Assembly (NCBI GenBank): GCA_900102065.1
Contig: FMVK01000011.1
Span: 1-64,000, forward strand
Length of the DNA stretch: 64,000 nt
Direction: 5' to 3'
DNA from: Lachnospiraceae bacterium XPB1003
Lineage (GTDB): Bacteria; Bacillota; Clostridia; Lachnospirales; Lachnospiraceae
Shown: piece by piece, positions 8,701 through 17,977 of the stretch
How positions within the stretch are numbered: the first letter of the stretch is position 1
Layout of the letters: every line of letters starts with the position of its first letter
Program-made: the position numbers and the translations under genes
The notes under the pieces: generated by a model
What the model was told of the DNA's origin: nothing
Database searches by the model: none
What the model saw: the letters and a program-made list of their open reading frames with translations, nothing else

Positions 8701-9924
8701 ATGGCAGAGAAAATGCTTACACTTGAGAAATTCGAGGAAGCATCCGAGATCGTAAAGGAAGTCACTCTTGAGACAAAGCTTGTTTACAGTGACTATCTCA
8801 GCGGCATGACAGGCAATAAGGTTTATCTTAAGCCTGAAAATATGCAGTTTACAGGTGCTTACAAGGTAAGAGGTGCATATTACAAGACAAGCACACTTTC
8901 CGACGAGGAGAAATCCAAGGGCGTTATCACGGCATCTGCCGGCAATCATGCACAGGGAGTTGCTTACGCTGCAAAGTGCAAGAATATGAAGGCTACTATC
9001 GTAATGCCTACAACCACACCTCTTATCAAGGTTAACCGTACCAAGAGCTTCGGCGCAGATGTTGTTCTTTACGGTGATGTTTACGATGAGGCATGCGATA
9101 AGGCATACGAGCTTGCTAAAGAGCACGGATATACATTCATCCATCCTTTTGATGATCTGGCAGTGGCAACCGGTCAGGGAACCATCGCTATGGAGATCAT
9201 CAAGGAACTTCCTCTTGTAGATGTGATACTTGTTCCTATCGGAGGCGGCGGACTTGCATGCGGTGTTTCAACTCTTGCAAAGCTCTTAAAACCCAATATC
9301 ACCGTTATAGGTGTTGAGCCTGCAGGTGCAGCCTGCATGAAGGCTTCCATAAAGGCAGGACATGTTGTTACTCTCGACGGTGTCGATACCATTGCTGACG
9401 GTACCGCTGTTAAGACTCCGGGATCACATATCTTCCCTTATATCCAGAAGAATCTTGACGATATCATCACGGTTGATGATGAAGATCTCATCGTATCATT
9501 CCTTGATATGGTGGAGAATCACAAGATGGTCATCGAGAACTCAGGTCTCTTAACGGTTGCTGCACTTAAGCAGCTTGATGTGAAGGGCAAGAAGATCGTT
9601 TCCATCCTCTCCGGCGGAAACATGGATGTCATCACAATGTCATCTGTAGTTCAGCAGGGACTTATCTTCAGGAACAGGATATTTACGGTATCCGTACTTC
9701 TTCCCGATAAGCCGGGTGAGCTCCAGAGAGTTGCCGGTGTCATCGCAGGCCAGAATGGTAACGTTATCAAGCTTGAGCATAACCAGTTCGTAACTACCAA
9801 CAGAAAGTCTCAGGTTGAGCTTCGTATCACCATCGAGGCATTCGGTACGGAGCATAAGGAGCAGATCCTTGATGCACTCCAGAAGACCGGATTCAAGCCG
9901 AAGGTAACCAGAACCCTTATTTGA
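8701..9924 (+). CDS. Threonine ammonia-lyase with C-terminal ACT domain
   Basis: 407 residues. PLP-dependent fold type II enzyme that deaminates threonine to 2-oxobutyrate; the PLP lysine is Lys55 in TGAYKVRGA, and the phosphate-binding loop is PIGGGGLACG. A single ACT domain fills about 330-407 (FTVSVLLPDKPGELQRV). Length and a single ACT domain fit the catabolic/short biosynthetic type (tdcB- or ilvA-like) and not the longer IlvA with two ACT-like modules, so I leave the symbol open. AGGAG at 8689-8693 selects ATG 8701 over GTG 8698. It appears monocistronic, with its own promoter and strong terminator. Confidence 0.92.
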   Translation: MAEKMLTLEKFEEASEIVKEVTLETKLVYSDYLSGMTGNKVYLKPENMQFTGAYKVRGAYYKTSTLSDEEKSKGVITASAGNHAQGVAYAAKCKNMKATIVMPTTTPLIKVNRTKSFGADVVLYGDVYDEACDKAYELAKEHGYTFIHPFDDLAVATGQGTIAMEIIKELPLVDVILVPIGGGGLACGVSTLAKLLKPNITVIGVEPAGAACMKASIKAGHVVTLDGVDTIADGTAVKTPGSHIFPYIQKNLDDIITVDDEDLIVSFLDMVENHKMVIENSGLLTVAALKQLDVKGKKIVSILSGGNMDVITMSSVVQQGLIFRNRIFTVSVLLPDKPGELQRVAGVIAGQNGNVIKLEHNQFVTTNRKSQVELRITIEAFGTEHKEQILDALQKTGFKPKVTRTLI

Positions 9925-9936
9925 TAATACAATATT

Positions 9937-9973
9937 ACACACCGCATATGAGTATATGCGGTGTGTTTCTGTT
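9937..9973 (+). terminator. Strong terminator after threonine ammonia-lyase
   Basis: A perfect 13-bp stem (9937-9949 with 9954-9966, core CACACCGCATAT), a 4-nt loop, then a T-rich tail. Confidence 0.9.
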
Positions 9974-10024
9974 ATTCGCAGGTGGGAATAAAGTCTCACT
10001 TGCGTTTTTTTGTTGCATTCAAAA

Positions 10025-10033
10025 TGCTATAAT
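10025..10033 (+). promoter_or_regulatory. Extended -10 promoter element
   Basis: TGCTATAAT at 10025-10033 is an extended -10 box (TG-N-TATAAT) about 40 nt before the glycosyltransferase-like start; I see no good -35 box at standard spacing. Confidence 0.55.
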
Positions 10034-10072
10034 GTATGGGACAGCGTTTTACGGTGAGGAGGTTACAAATTC

Positions 10073-11263
10073 ATGAAAAGCAGTGTTGCACTTTGCTATC
10101 TGACGCATAATCATCCCGATGTGATACAAGAGGTATTTGAAAATGCTTTGGATGAGTATAAATCCCATGGCATAGATGTTTTTATATATGACGACAGCGA
10201 TGATGATAAGACAAAAGACATCGTTTCCGCTTACATGGAAAAAGGGTATGAGAACCTTTACTATGTGGATTCTCACGGATTGGTAAACGGCGATCATAAA
10301 TATCTGGTAGTGATACAGGGGGCGGGACTTCCTAAAGAATATGATTATATTTGGCCCTGCAAGGATAGGGTATGGTTTTCGGGAAACTTCTTAGACAAGC
10401 TGTGCGAAGGCATGGATGAAGGCAATGATGTTGTGTTTGGGCTTTCGGAGGATTCAAGATGGGAGACACTATCCTGTGTATATAAGAGCTATTATACGGA
10501 TGCGGGTGAATTCTACAGGAAGTATGCTTCATTTTCCACCAATTGGGAATGCCTGATCAGGAAGAGGGAGACCATGCTGGATCCCATCGACTGGGACTTC
10601 TACAGAGAAAAATACGGCGTAGATGAGAACTGTAATTTCAATCAGACTTTAACCCTCTATATCAGGTTATCTGAGATGGATTCGTTTAAAGCGAAGATAT
10701 GCAGATTCGGAGAAAATGACAGGATGATCTCCGAAAATGCTTTTTCGGCATGGAATAATAAGCTCTTTGAACTTTGGATAGATAAATGGGTTTCCGCTAA
10801 TTTCAGACTCCCTTCAATCTATGACAAATATAAAGCTGCGGCTATAAAATCCGAAACAAATCACCCTGAGCTTTTCGGTGCACTTGACAGACTGATGACT
10901 TTCCGCATGGAGGGACGACTTACACCGGAAATATATGAGAAGTATAAGGATGTATGGCATTTTGTTACTGATATTGATCCGGCATGCATAGAGATGATCG
11001 CAAAAGGCGATGATACGGGCGCTGTACTGAATATAATCAACGACTTTGAGAATTCCATTAAAGAACACAAGTTTGGAAGGGCATGGTGGCTCTTAGCATC
11101 CAATAATTGGCTAGAGCAGCATTATGGAAAGGAAAAGTTTGCTGTTCTTTCGTATTATTTCTGGCTTTACAGGAATCAGACACTGATCGACGGAGACAGT
11201 AAGGTGTTTGAAGGCGTGAACTCTATAGATGACATAGTGAAAAGAGTTATAAGACAGGGGTGA
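10073..11263 (+). CDS. Glycosyltransferase family 2-like protein
   Basis: 396 residues. The N-terminus VALCYLTHNHPDVIQEVF followed by VFIYDDSDDDKT has the nucleotide-sugar-binding beta strands of a GT-A fold, and KDRVWFSG may hold the metal-binding region. The C-terminal 200 residues are helical and unrecognised. The donor and acceptor are unknown, and a standard DXD motif is not obvious. GAGGAGG before ATG 10073 gives a strong start. The gene stands alone between two terminators and is not in a polysaccharide cluster, which leaves its pathway open. Confidence 0.6.
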   Translation: MKSSVALCYLTHNHPDVIQEVFENALDEYKSHGIDVFIYDDSDDDKTKDIVSAYMEKGYENLYYVDSHGLVNGDHKYLVVIQGAGLPKEYDYIWPCKDRVWFSGNFLDKLCEGMDEGNDVVFGLSEDSRWETLSCVYKSYYTDAGEFYRKYASFSTNWECLIRKRETMLDPIDWDFYREKYGVDENCNFNQTLTLYIRLSEMDSFKAKICRFGENDRMISENAFSAWNNKLFELWIDKWVSANFRLPSIYDKYKAAAIKSETNHPELFGALDRLMTFRMEGRLTPEIYEKYKDVWHFVTDIDPACIEMIAKGDDTGAVLNIINDFENSIKEHKFGRAWWLLASNNWLEQHYGKEKFAVLSYYFWLYRNQTLIDGDSKVFEGVNSIDDIVKRVIRQG

Positions 11264-11377
11264 AGAACCGGACATGGAGCGGACAGAGATATACAGACGT
11301 GTTCCTTTATCGGTCGGAGACACGAGGCGAAAACGGTTGGCGGTCGGAGAACCTGCTAAATAAATATAGACAAGCGA

Positions 11378-11411
11378 GGCTGTCAAGAAAAAATACTTGA
11401 CAGCCGTTTTT
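11378..11411 (+). terminator. Terminator overlapping the ylxM promoter
   Basis: GGCTGTCAAG (11378-11387) pairs perfectly with CTTGACAGCC (11396-11405), followed by GTTTTT. The right arm of the stem contains the -35 box TTGACA of the next promoter. Confidence 0.85.
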
Positions 11412-11424
11412 CATCCTGTATAAT
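11397..11424 (+). promoter_or_regulatory. Promoter for ylxM-ffh
   Basis: TTGACA at 11397-11402, a 16-bp spacer, TATAAT at 11419-11424. The ATG of ylxM lies only 9 nt after the -10 box, so the transcript is predicted to be nearly leaderless. Confidence 0.85.
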
Positions 11425-11433
11425 GATTAAGTC

Positions 11434-11748
11434 ATGGAAAAGTTAGTTGAAAGAGGCTTGTTATATGATTTTTACGGCCCGCTGCTCACGAAGCATCAGC
11501 AGGAAGTATACGAAGCGGCCGTTTACGAGGATCTTTCACTTTCGGAGATAGCGGACAGAGAGGGGATCTCCAGACAGGGAGTTCACGATCTGCTTCACCG
11601 CTGTGATAGATCTCTTCAGGAATACGAGGAGAAGTTAGGGCTGATAGAGAGATTCGGCCGCAACAGGAAACGACTCGAGAAGTTGAAGGAAGATCTTTCC
11701 GATCCGAAGGACAGGAAAGTTATCGATGAGATTCTCGAAGAACTCTGA
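11434..11748 (+). CDS. ylxM: YlxM-type helix-turn-helix protein of the SRP operon
   Basis: 104 residues. YlxM (UPF0122) is a sigma-region-4-like HTH protein encoded before ffh in Firmicutes and reported to modulate SRP GTPase function. The N-terminus LLYDFYGPLLTKHQQEVYE and the HTH LSLSEIADREGISRQGVHDLLHR match the family start to end, so ATG 11434 is probably correct. No Shine-Dalgarno site precedes it, and the -10 box ends 9 nt upstream, consistent with leaderless initiation. ffh follows after 45 nt. Confidence 0.9.
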   Translation: MEKLVERGLLYDFYGPLLTKHQQEVYEAAVYEDLSLSEIADREGISRQGVHDLLHRCDRSLQEYEEKLGLIERFGRNRKRLEKLKEDLSDPKDRKVIDEILEEL

Positions 11749-11793
11749 TATTGTATCAGGCAGGTTCCGGGATTGGATTATAAGGATTAAAAT

Positions 11794-13185
11794 ATGGCAT
11801 TCGAAAGCCTTAGCGAAAAATTACAGAATATATTCAGAAATCTCCGCGGAAAGGGAAAGCTTTCCGAAGATGATGTCCGCGCTTCCATGAAGGAAGTCAG
11901 GATGGCTCTTCTTGAAGCGGATGTTAACTTCAAGGTAGTAAAGAGCTTCGTAAAGAGCGTTGAAGAAAAGGCTGTCGGTGAGGAAGTTTTAAACGGACTC
12001 AATCCGGCGCAGATGGTCATCAAGATAGTTAATGACGAGATGGTTTCCCTTATGGGATCCGAGACTACGGAGATCGCGCTCCAGCCCGGTAAGGCCATAA
12101 CAGTCATCATGATGGCAGGTCTTCAGGGTGCCGGTAAGACAACCACTACCGCCAAGATTGCGGGCAAGCTTAAGCAGAAGGGCAAGAAGCCGTTGCTTGT
12201 AGCATGTGATATATACAGACCGGCGGCTATCGATCAGTTGAAGATCAACGGTGAGAAGACGGATACAGAGGTCTTCGCCATGGGCACCGACCACAAGCCT
12301 GTTGATATAGCCAAGGCCGCTCTTGCACACGCAGAGAAGAACGGATTCAATGTAGTGATCATCGATACTGCAGGACGTCTCCACATCGATGAAGCCATGA
12401 TGGAAGAACTGCAGGAGATCAAGAAAGAGATAGATGTTCACAATACGATCCTTGTCGTAGATGCCATGACCGGTCAGGATGCGGTCAACGTGGCAAAGGA
12501 ATTCGACGAGAAGGTAGGCGTAACCGGTATCATACTTTCCAAGATGGACGGCGATACCAGAGGCGGTGCTGCACTTTCGGTAAAGGCTGTTACCGGCAAA
12601 CCCATACTGTATGTCGGCATGGGCGAGAAGCTTTCAGACCTGGAGCAGTTCTATCCCGACAGAATGGCAAGCCGTATCCTGGGAATGGGCGATGTCCTTA
12701 CTCTCATCGAGAAGGCTCAGGAGAATATAGATATAGACGAGCAGACCGGCAAGGAAATGGCCGGCAGAATGCGCAAAGGTAAGTTCGACTTCAACGATTA
12801 TCTGGAGTCAATGAAACAGATGCGCAACATGGGCGGCTTCGCTTCCATCCTCAAGATGCTCCCCGGAATGGGTATCAATGCCGGAGATATCGAAGGCATG
12901 ATCGATGAGAAGCAGATAAAACAGACGGAAGCAATAGTCCTTTCCATGACGCCTGAGGAGAGAGCCAATCCAAAGCTCCTCAATCCCAGACGTAAGCACA
13001 GGATAGCCAAGGGAGCAGGACTTGATATCGCTCAGGTCAACCGCTTCATAAAGCAGTTCGAGCAGTCCCAGAAGATGATGAAGCAGATGCCAGGTATGAT
13101 GAAAGGCATGGGCAAAGGCGGATTCGGAGGAATGGGCGGCCTCGGCGGATTCCCGGGATTCGGGAGAAAAGGCAGAAGATTTTAA
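11794..13185 (+). CDS. ffh: Signal recognition particle protein Ffh
   Basis: 463 residues. N domain, then G domain with GLQGAGKTTTTAK (from residue 109), DTAGR, and SKMDGDTRGGAA; the C-terminal M domain is Met-rich and ends in Gly/Met repeats (KGMGKGGFGGMGGLGG). Ffh binds the signal peptides of nascent membrane and secreted proteins and docks on FtsY. Start ATG 11794 has AAGGAT upstream. The downstream order rpsP-khpA-rimM-trmD is the standard Firmicutes translation operon. Confidence 0.97.
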   Translation: MAFESLSEKLQNIFRNLRGKGKLSEDDVRASMKEVRMALLEADVNFKVVKSFVKSVEEKAVGEEVLNGLNPAQMVIKIVNDEMVSLMGSETTEIALQPGKAITVIMMAGLQGAGKTTTTAKIAGKLKQKGKKPLLVACDIYRPAAIDQLKINGEKTDTEVFAMGTDHKPVDIAKAALAHAEKNGFNVVIIDTAGRLHIDEAMMEELQEIKKEIDVHNTILVVDAMTGQDAVNVAKEFDEKVGVTGIILSKMDGDTRGGAALSVKAVTGKPILYVGMGEKLSDLEQFYPDRMASRILGMGDVLTLIEKAQENIDIDEQTGKEMAGRMRKGKFDFNDYLESMKQMRNMGGFASILKMLPGMGINAGDIEGMIDEKQIKQTEAIVLSMTPEERANPKLLNPRRKHRIAKGAGLDIAQVNRFIKQFEQSQKMMKQMPGMMKGMGKGGFGGMGGLGGFPGFGRKGRRF

Positions 13186-13267
13186 TTTAAGAATGTTACC
13201 GGAGGGAATCCCGTTCCGATCCGATACAGATAAATAACATTTATAATATTTTTTGGAGGAAAAAAAC

Positions 13268-13513
13268 ATGGCAGTAAAAATGAGATTAACAAGAATGGGC
13301 AAGAAGAAGGCTCCCCTTTACAGAATCGTTGTAGCTGATTCTCGTAATGCCCGTGACGGTAAGGTTATAGATGAGGTCGGAACATACGATCCCAATCTTG
13401 AGCCCTCAGGATTCAAGTTTGACGAGGAGAAGGCAAAGAAGTGGCTTGCTAACGGTGCTCAGCCCACAGAAACAGTAGGTAAGCTTCTTAAGGCTGCCGG
13501 AATCGAGAAATAA
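13268..13513 (+). CDS. rpsP: Ribosomal protein bS16
   Basis: 81 residues, full-length bS16 ([26 protein letters not shown]-type start). It is a small-subunit assembly protein. The perfect GGAGG at 13255-13259 selects ATG 13268; an upstream TTG in the same frame would bury that site. There is a 21-nt gap to khpA. Confidence 0.97.
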   Translation: MAVKMRLTRMGKKKAPLYRIVVADSRNARDGKVIDEVGTYDPNLEPSGFKFDEEKAKKWLANGAQPTETVGKLLKAAGIEK

Positions 13514-13533
13514 CTACTACCCGGAGGTGGCTT

Positions 13534-13764
13534 ATGAAAGAACTGGTTGAAGTTATCGCCAAAGCTCTTGTCGAAAAGCCGGATGAGGTTGTTGTTACCG
13601 AGAAGGTTGACGGAAAGCATATCACCGTTGAACTTAAAGTGGCGCAGTCTGATATGGGTAAAGTGATCGGCCGTCAGGGCAGGATCGCAAAGGCAATCCG
13701 TGCAGTCGTCAAGGCAGCGTCCACAAAGGATGACGTCTATGCAGACGTTGATATTGTGGAATGA
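13534..13764 (+). CDS. khpA: KH-domain RNA-binding protein KhpA
   Basis: 76 residues with a single type II KH domain: the GxxG loop region is KVIGRQGRIAKAIR. KhpA (YlqC) pairs with KhpB/EloR in Firmicutes and binds many RNAs. It lies between rpsP and rimM as in most relatives, with a strong CCCGGAGGTGG ribosome site. Confidence 0.93.
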   Translation: MKELVEVIAKALVEKPDEVVVTEKVDGKHITVELKVAQSDMGKVIGRQGRIAKAIRAVVKAASTKDDVYADVDIVE

Positions 13765-13793
13765 TCGTTAGCATGTAATAACTGGTTTTGTAG

Positions 13794-13834
13794 CATCGTG
13801 TCTGTGAATATCATGGACACGATGTTTTATCTTT
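13794..13834 (+). terminator. Hairpin with T tract between khpA and rimM
   Basis: CATCGTGTC (13794-13802) pairs with GACACGATG (13816-13824), followed by TTTTATCTTTT. It may attenuate transcription into rimM-trmD. Confidence 0.7.
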
Positions 13835-13846
13835 TAAAGAGGTATT

Positions 13847-14359
13847 ATGGAACAACAGTTTTTTTGTATAGGTTTTATCACGGAACCTCATGGCATCGCA
13901 GGTGAGGTGAAGGTTTTTCCCACCACGGATGATGTGGACAGATTCGGTAAGATAAAAGAGATGACAGCCCACAGAGGGAAGGAAGAGATAATACTTCATC
14001 CGGAGAGATGCAGAAAGCAGAACGACAGACTGATCGTTAAATTTAAGGAGATCCATGACCGCAATGAGTCCGAGCTTTTCAGGAAGACAGAACTCTTTAT
14101 CAAAAGAGAAGATGCGGTGGAGCTTGATGAGAATGAATACTATGCCGGTGATATAATCGGTATGGACGTATATGCGGAAGACGGTTCTAAGATCGGTAAG
14201 CTTACGGAGATCTACAGGACCGGCGCAAATGATGTTTATCAGATAAAACGTGATGATAACGGGAAGGAGATCCTGCTTCCCGCCATCGAGGAATGTATAC
14301 TTGAAGTCGATACCGCTTCCGGAAGGATGACGGTGCATATAATGGACGGACTGGAATGA
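13847..14359 (+). CDS. rimM: 16S rRNA processing protein RimM
   Basis: 170 residues: N-terminal barrel ([20 protein letters not shown]) and C-terminal PRC-barrel ([13 protein letters not shown] to [17 protein letters not shown]). RimM assists 30S head assembly and 16S maturation. Its stop overlaps the trmD start (ATGA), indicating coupled translation. Confidence 0.96.
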   Translation: MEQQFFCIGFITEPHGIAGEVKVFPTTDDVDRFGKIKEMTAHRGKEEIILHPERCRKQNDRLIVKFKEIHDRNESELFRKTELFIKREDAVELDENEYYAGDIIGMDVYAEDGSKIGKLTEIYRTGANDVYQIKRDDNGKEILLPAIEECILEVDTASGRMTVHIMDGLE

Positions 14360-15057
14360 AATTTACTGTACTTACTTTATTTCCGGAACTTATCGAGGGC
14401 GCGATGAATACCAGTATCTGCGGCCGGGCTATATCAAAGGGAGTTCTGGAACTTAAGACATGCGATATAAGAGATTATACGGAGAACAAGAACAGACGTG
14501 TTGATGACTATCCTTACGGCGGCGGAGCCGGGATGCTCATGCAGGCTCAGCCTGTTTACGATGCATATGCGGCTATGGCGGCAGAAAGTCTTGCATCGGG
14601 TAAAAAGCCCCGTACCGTATTTCTCACACCGGCGGGAAAAGTATTCGATCAGGCGAAGGCTGAGGAACTTGCGAAGGAAGATGAGATAATATTCCTCTGC
14701 GGTCACTACGAAGGTATAGACGAGAGAGTCATAGAGGAGATAGTCACCGATGAGATATCCATAGGTGATTATGTTTTGACCGGAGGAGAACTGGCGAGTC
14801 TTGTTGTGATGGATGCAGTGGCAAGGATGGTTCCGGGTGTACTCGGAAATGAAACATCTGCGGGAACGGAATCATTTACCGATGGTCTGCTTGAATATCC
14901 GCAGTATACAAGGCCTGATGAATGGCATGGTAAGAAAGTGCCGGAAGTATTACTGTCGGGGCATCATGCCAATATCGAAAAGTGGCGTAAGGAACAGTCA
15001 CTCCAAAGGACGAGAGAGCGCAGACCTGATCTTTTGGAAAAGTTCAGTGATCAATAA
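14356..15057 (+). CDS. trmD: tRNA (guanine37-N1)-methyltransferase TrmD
   Basis: 233 residues. A SPOUT methyltransferase that forms m1G37 using S-adenosylmethionine and prevents frameshifting. Visible motifs are [12 protein letters not shown], the knot region [13 protein letters not shown] and [12 protein letters not shown], and the C-terminal basic helices. It overlaps rimM by 4 nt and ends the ffh-rpsP operon. rplS, often next, is absent from this position. Confidence 0.97.
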   Translation: MKFTVLTLFPELIEGAMNTSICGRAISKGVLELKTCDIRDYTENKNRRVDDYPYGGGAGMLMQAQPVYDAYAAMAAESLASGKKPRTVFLTPAGKVFDQAKAEELAKEDEIIFLCGHYEGIDERVIEEIVTDEISIGDYVLTGGELASLVVMDAVARMVPGVLGNETSAGTESFTDGLLEYPQYTRPDEWHGKKVPEVLLSGHHANIEKWRKEQSLQRTRERRPDLLEKFSDQ

Positions 15058-15095
15058 GATACTGCCCGGGGGATGAGGCATAGCAGGAGATACTT

Positions 15096-15893
15096 ATGAA
15101 GATAGAAACCGACAAGATCTGCAAACAGTTTACAAGGCATGTTAACGAAGTCAATGACAAGGGCGGCAGAAAGAAGTCTCACAAGGAAGATTTCTATGCA
15201 GTGGATCATGTTTCAATGCATGCGGATTCAGGTGAGATACTCGGAGTGCTTGGACCTAACGGTGCGGGCAAGACAACACTTCTCAGGATGCTGGGAACCA
15301 TCATGCATCCTTCTGAGGGTTCTGTTTTTATCAGAGATGATGAGGGACAGATAGTAAAGGATCCGGTGATACTTAAGAAGAATATCGGTTATCTGTCCGG
15401 CAATACGAAGCTCTATAACAGATTCTCTGTCAGAGAGATGTTATTCATGCTTGCAGAGATCTATGGCATGGATAAAGAAGCTTCGGAGAAGCGCATCGAA
15501 GAGATCATAGGGATCCTTTCCATGGAAAAGTTCGCGGATAACAGGATAGGAGCACTTTCCACGGGTCAGACTCAGAGAGCCAATATCGCAAGATGTCTTA
15601 TACATTCCCCGAAAGTTTATATTTTTGACGAGCCTACACTGGGTCTGGATCTCCTTAGCAGTGAAGCCATAATCAACTTCATGAAGACAGAGAGAGAGCA
15701 GGGACGCACGGTATTATATTCTACTCATTACATGGAAGAGGCGCAGTATCTCTGCGACAGGATAAACATGCTTTATCAGGGACGTATAATTGCGGAAGGT
15801 ACTCCGGGAGAGCTTATGGAGCGGACCGGTACAACCAACCTGCGTGAGACATTTCGTGCGCTGATAAAGGAAACGGAGGCTGAACATGAATAA
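15096..15893 (+). CDS. ABC transporter ATP-binding protein (NatA-like)
   Basis: 265 residues. Walker A GPNGAGKTT at about 53-61, signature LSTGQTQRANIARCL, Walker B VYIFDEPTLGLD, and the H-loop TH near YSTHYME. The DrrA/NatA-type sequence predicts an exporter ATPase. The signature is LSTGQ where LSGGQ is usual, as in many exporters of this class. AGGAG precedes ATG 15096. The permease gene overlaps its end by 8 nt, so the two form one transporter. Confidence 0.92.
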   Translation: MKIETDKICKQFTRHVNEVNDKGGRKKSHKEDFYAVDHVSMHADSGEILGVLGPNGAGKTTLLRMLGTIMHPSEGSVFIRDDEGQIVKDPVILKKNIGYLSGNTKLYNRFSVREMLFMLAEIYGMDKEASEKRIEEIIGILSMEKFADNRIGALSTGQTQRANIARCLIHSPKVYIFDEPTLGLDLLSSEAIINFMKTEREQGRTVLYSTHYMEEAQYLCDRINMLYQGRIIAEGTPGELMERTGTTNLRETFRALIKETEAEHE

Positions 15894-17901
15894 GAAGATC
15901 ATTTCGGCTTTATATAAAAAAGAGATCACGGACATTTTAAGAGACAAGAAGACGATCCTTATGATGATCGTTGTTCCGCTTATTTTATATCCGCTTATGT
16001 TCCTTGGATCAATGGCGCTTTTTTCATCGATCTTATCAGCCAGCACCAGCAAGGCTTATACCGTTGCGCTGGATGGTGTAAATGACCCCGATGCAATGAA
16101 GCAGTATTTTAAGGACAACGAGGAGCACTTCAAATACACATTCATAATAAAGGAACCGGAAGAAGGGGAGACGGATGCTGCTCTGCTTGAAGCAGGAACC
16201 ATTGATGCATATGTAGCGGAGAGTGTTTCCGATAATCATCCGTATTTCGAGATCGCTTACAGGGCTTCCGAAACAGACTCTCAGACAGCTGCGGGAATGG
16301 TAGAGAAGATGCTTTCAAAATATCGGGATGAACTCAGATCCGAAGCTTTTATCGAACAGGGTCTGGATGAAAAGGCGATGATGAATCCCATTGGTTTCTT
16401 CATGAAGGATTATTCTTCCAATGAGGAAAATGTCGGATTTCTTATGGGCTATATCCTGCCTTTCCTTTTGATCGTAAGCATACTTATGGGAGCGTTATAT
16501 CCTGCCATCGATACTACTGCGGGAGAAAAGGAACGCGGTACTCTTGAGACACTGCTTACGCTTCCTGTAAATAATATGGAGCTGATCACGGCTAAGTTCC
16601 TTGCGGTATCCACTATTGCCGTAGCCGCAGCCATACTCAATCTCTTGTCGATGGGCGGCCTTACGGCATTTATGGCAAGTTCCATGAACATGCTTTCCGA
16701 TAATATGAATGTGGATCTGGTAAGCTTTATCCCTTCAATGGGAGTTACATTCATATGCATACTTGTATTTGCTCTTTTCGCGTCTGCAGTCAGCCTTTGC
16801 TCCTGCATAATGGCTAAGAGCTTCAAGGAAGCGCAGAATCTTACAACACCTATCATGCTTATCTTTCTTCTTGGAGGAATGGCAGGTATGATACCGTCTT
16901 TAGAGCTTACAGAGAAGACAGCTCTTATACCGGTTGTAAATATCACACTTCTCATCGCTTCCATATTCAAGTTCCATTTTGACCTGTCCATTATTGCCAT
17001 TGTGCTTTTTTCGAATATCGCTTACAGTGCGCTGGCAGTGGTGATCATGACGAGGCTTTTCAGTTCCGAGGATATACTCTTTGCGGATTCTGCAGCATCT
17101 TTCAGGATCATGGAGAAGAGGGCGGATATAAAGAAGGGGCAGATCCCGGGAATGGGAGACCTGGTTCTTTTATTTGCGATCCTCCTTCTTGGACTCCTTT
17201 TTATCGGAGGTCTTTTTGCAGGAAAGTTCGGACTGTGGGGCGTCATAATGGAGCAGCTTATGTTCCTTGTTATCACAGTATTCTATGGCTGGTATATCAA
17301 GGTCGACTTCAAGAAGCTTTTCCACTTCAACGGATTTAATATAAGAGGCCTTGCAGGTTCGGTGCTTGCCTGGGCCGGAGCGTATCTGATACTGGTGCTT
17401 TTATCGGCGCTGCTTGCTGCTTTCTTCCCTGAAAATGCGGATAATACTGCTCTTTACGATCTGTGGGGAAATAACCCTGTATGGCTTGCTGTGGTTTCTT
17501 CCGCGCTTGCACCGGCCATCTGCGAAGAAGTGATGTTCAGAGGCTTTATGCTGGGAACACTTGAAAATAAATACAGTGCAGTAAAGGCTGTGATCCTTAC
17601 GGGAATACTCTTCGGTGCTTACCACATGAGCTTAAACGGCCTTATAATCATCGGACTTCTTGGAATAGTCCAGTCCTATATCGTAAACAGGACAAAGAGT
17701 ATATACCTTACGATGATCACTCACTTTATAAATAACCTGCTGGCAGTATTAAGTGTTCTCTATGAAGAGCAGTTTACGAAGGCGCTTCCGTTCCTTGCGG
17801 GGGATGAACTCCCTACATCCACTATGATCATCATGGCTCTCTCCGGTGCGGTACTGCTTTCCTTAGGAATGTGGATGGTTGGTAAGAAAGAAGTGAAATA
17901 A
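15886..17901 (+). CDS. ABC-2 permease fused to a CPBP intramembrane protease
   Basis: 671 residues. The N-terminal about 400 residues form a NatB-like ABC-2 permease: one N-terminal membrane helix, a large external domain, then five or six helices with the GEKERGTLETLLTLPV coupling motif. The C-terminal 270 residues are a polytopic CPBP (CAAX-type) protease: EEVMFRG at about 547-553, FGAYHMSLNG, and HFINN near 613-617 supply the Glu, His and Asn positions of the active site. The fusion suggests that the exporter processes its substrate or signals through proteolysis. The substrate is unknown. Confidence 0.88.
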   Translation: MNKKIISALYKKEITDILRDKKTILMMIVVPLILYPLMFLGSMALFSSILSASTSKAYTVALDGVNDPDAMKQYFKDNEEHFKYTFIIKEPEEGETDAALLEAGTIDAYVAESVSDNHPYFEIAYRASETDSQTAAGMVEKMLSKYRDELRSEAFIEQGLDEKAMMNPIGFFMKDYSSNEENVGFLMGYILPFLLIVSILMGALYPAIDTTAGEKERGTLETLLTLPVNNMELITAKFLAVSTIAVAAAILNLLSMGGLTAFMASSMNMLSDNMNVDLVSFIPSMGVTFICILVFALFASAVSLCSCIMAKSFKEAQNLTTPIMLIFLLGGMAGMIPSLELTEKTALIPVVNITLLIASIFKFHFDLSIIAIVLFSNIAYSALAVVIMTRLFSSEDILFADSAASFRIMEKRADIKKGQIPGMGDLVLLFAILLLGLLFIGGLFAGKFGLWGVIMEQLMFLVITVFYGWYIKVDFKKLFHFNGFNIRGLAGSVLAWAGAYLILVLLSALLAAFFPENADNTALYDLWGNNPVWLAVVSSALAPAICEEVMFRGFMLGTLENKYSAVKAVILTGILFGAYHMSLNGLIIIGLLGIVQSYIVNRTKSIYLTMITHFINNLLAVLSVLYEEQFTKALPFLAGDELPTSTMIIMALSGAVLLSLGMWMVGKKEVK

Positions 17902-17909
17902 TTTGCTTC

Positions 17910-17938
17910 TTGCATTGATCATTGTAAAGTGGTAGAAT
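17910..17938 (+). promoter_or_regulatory. Promoter for secG
   Basis: TTGCAT at 17910-17915 and TAGAAT at 17933-17938 with a 17-bp spacer, 39 nt before the secG start. Confidence 0.7.
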
Positions 17939-17977
17939 TTTTCTGTTTGGATTTAAAAGTATGGAGGTTTTCTTAGA

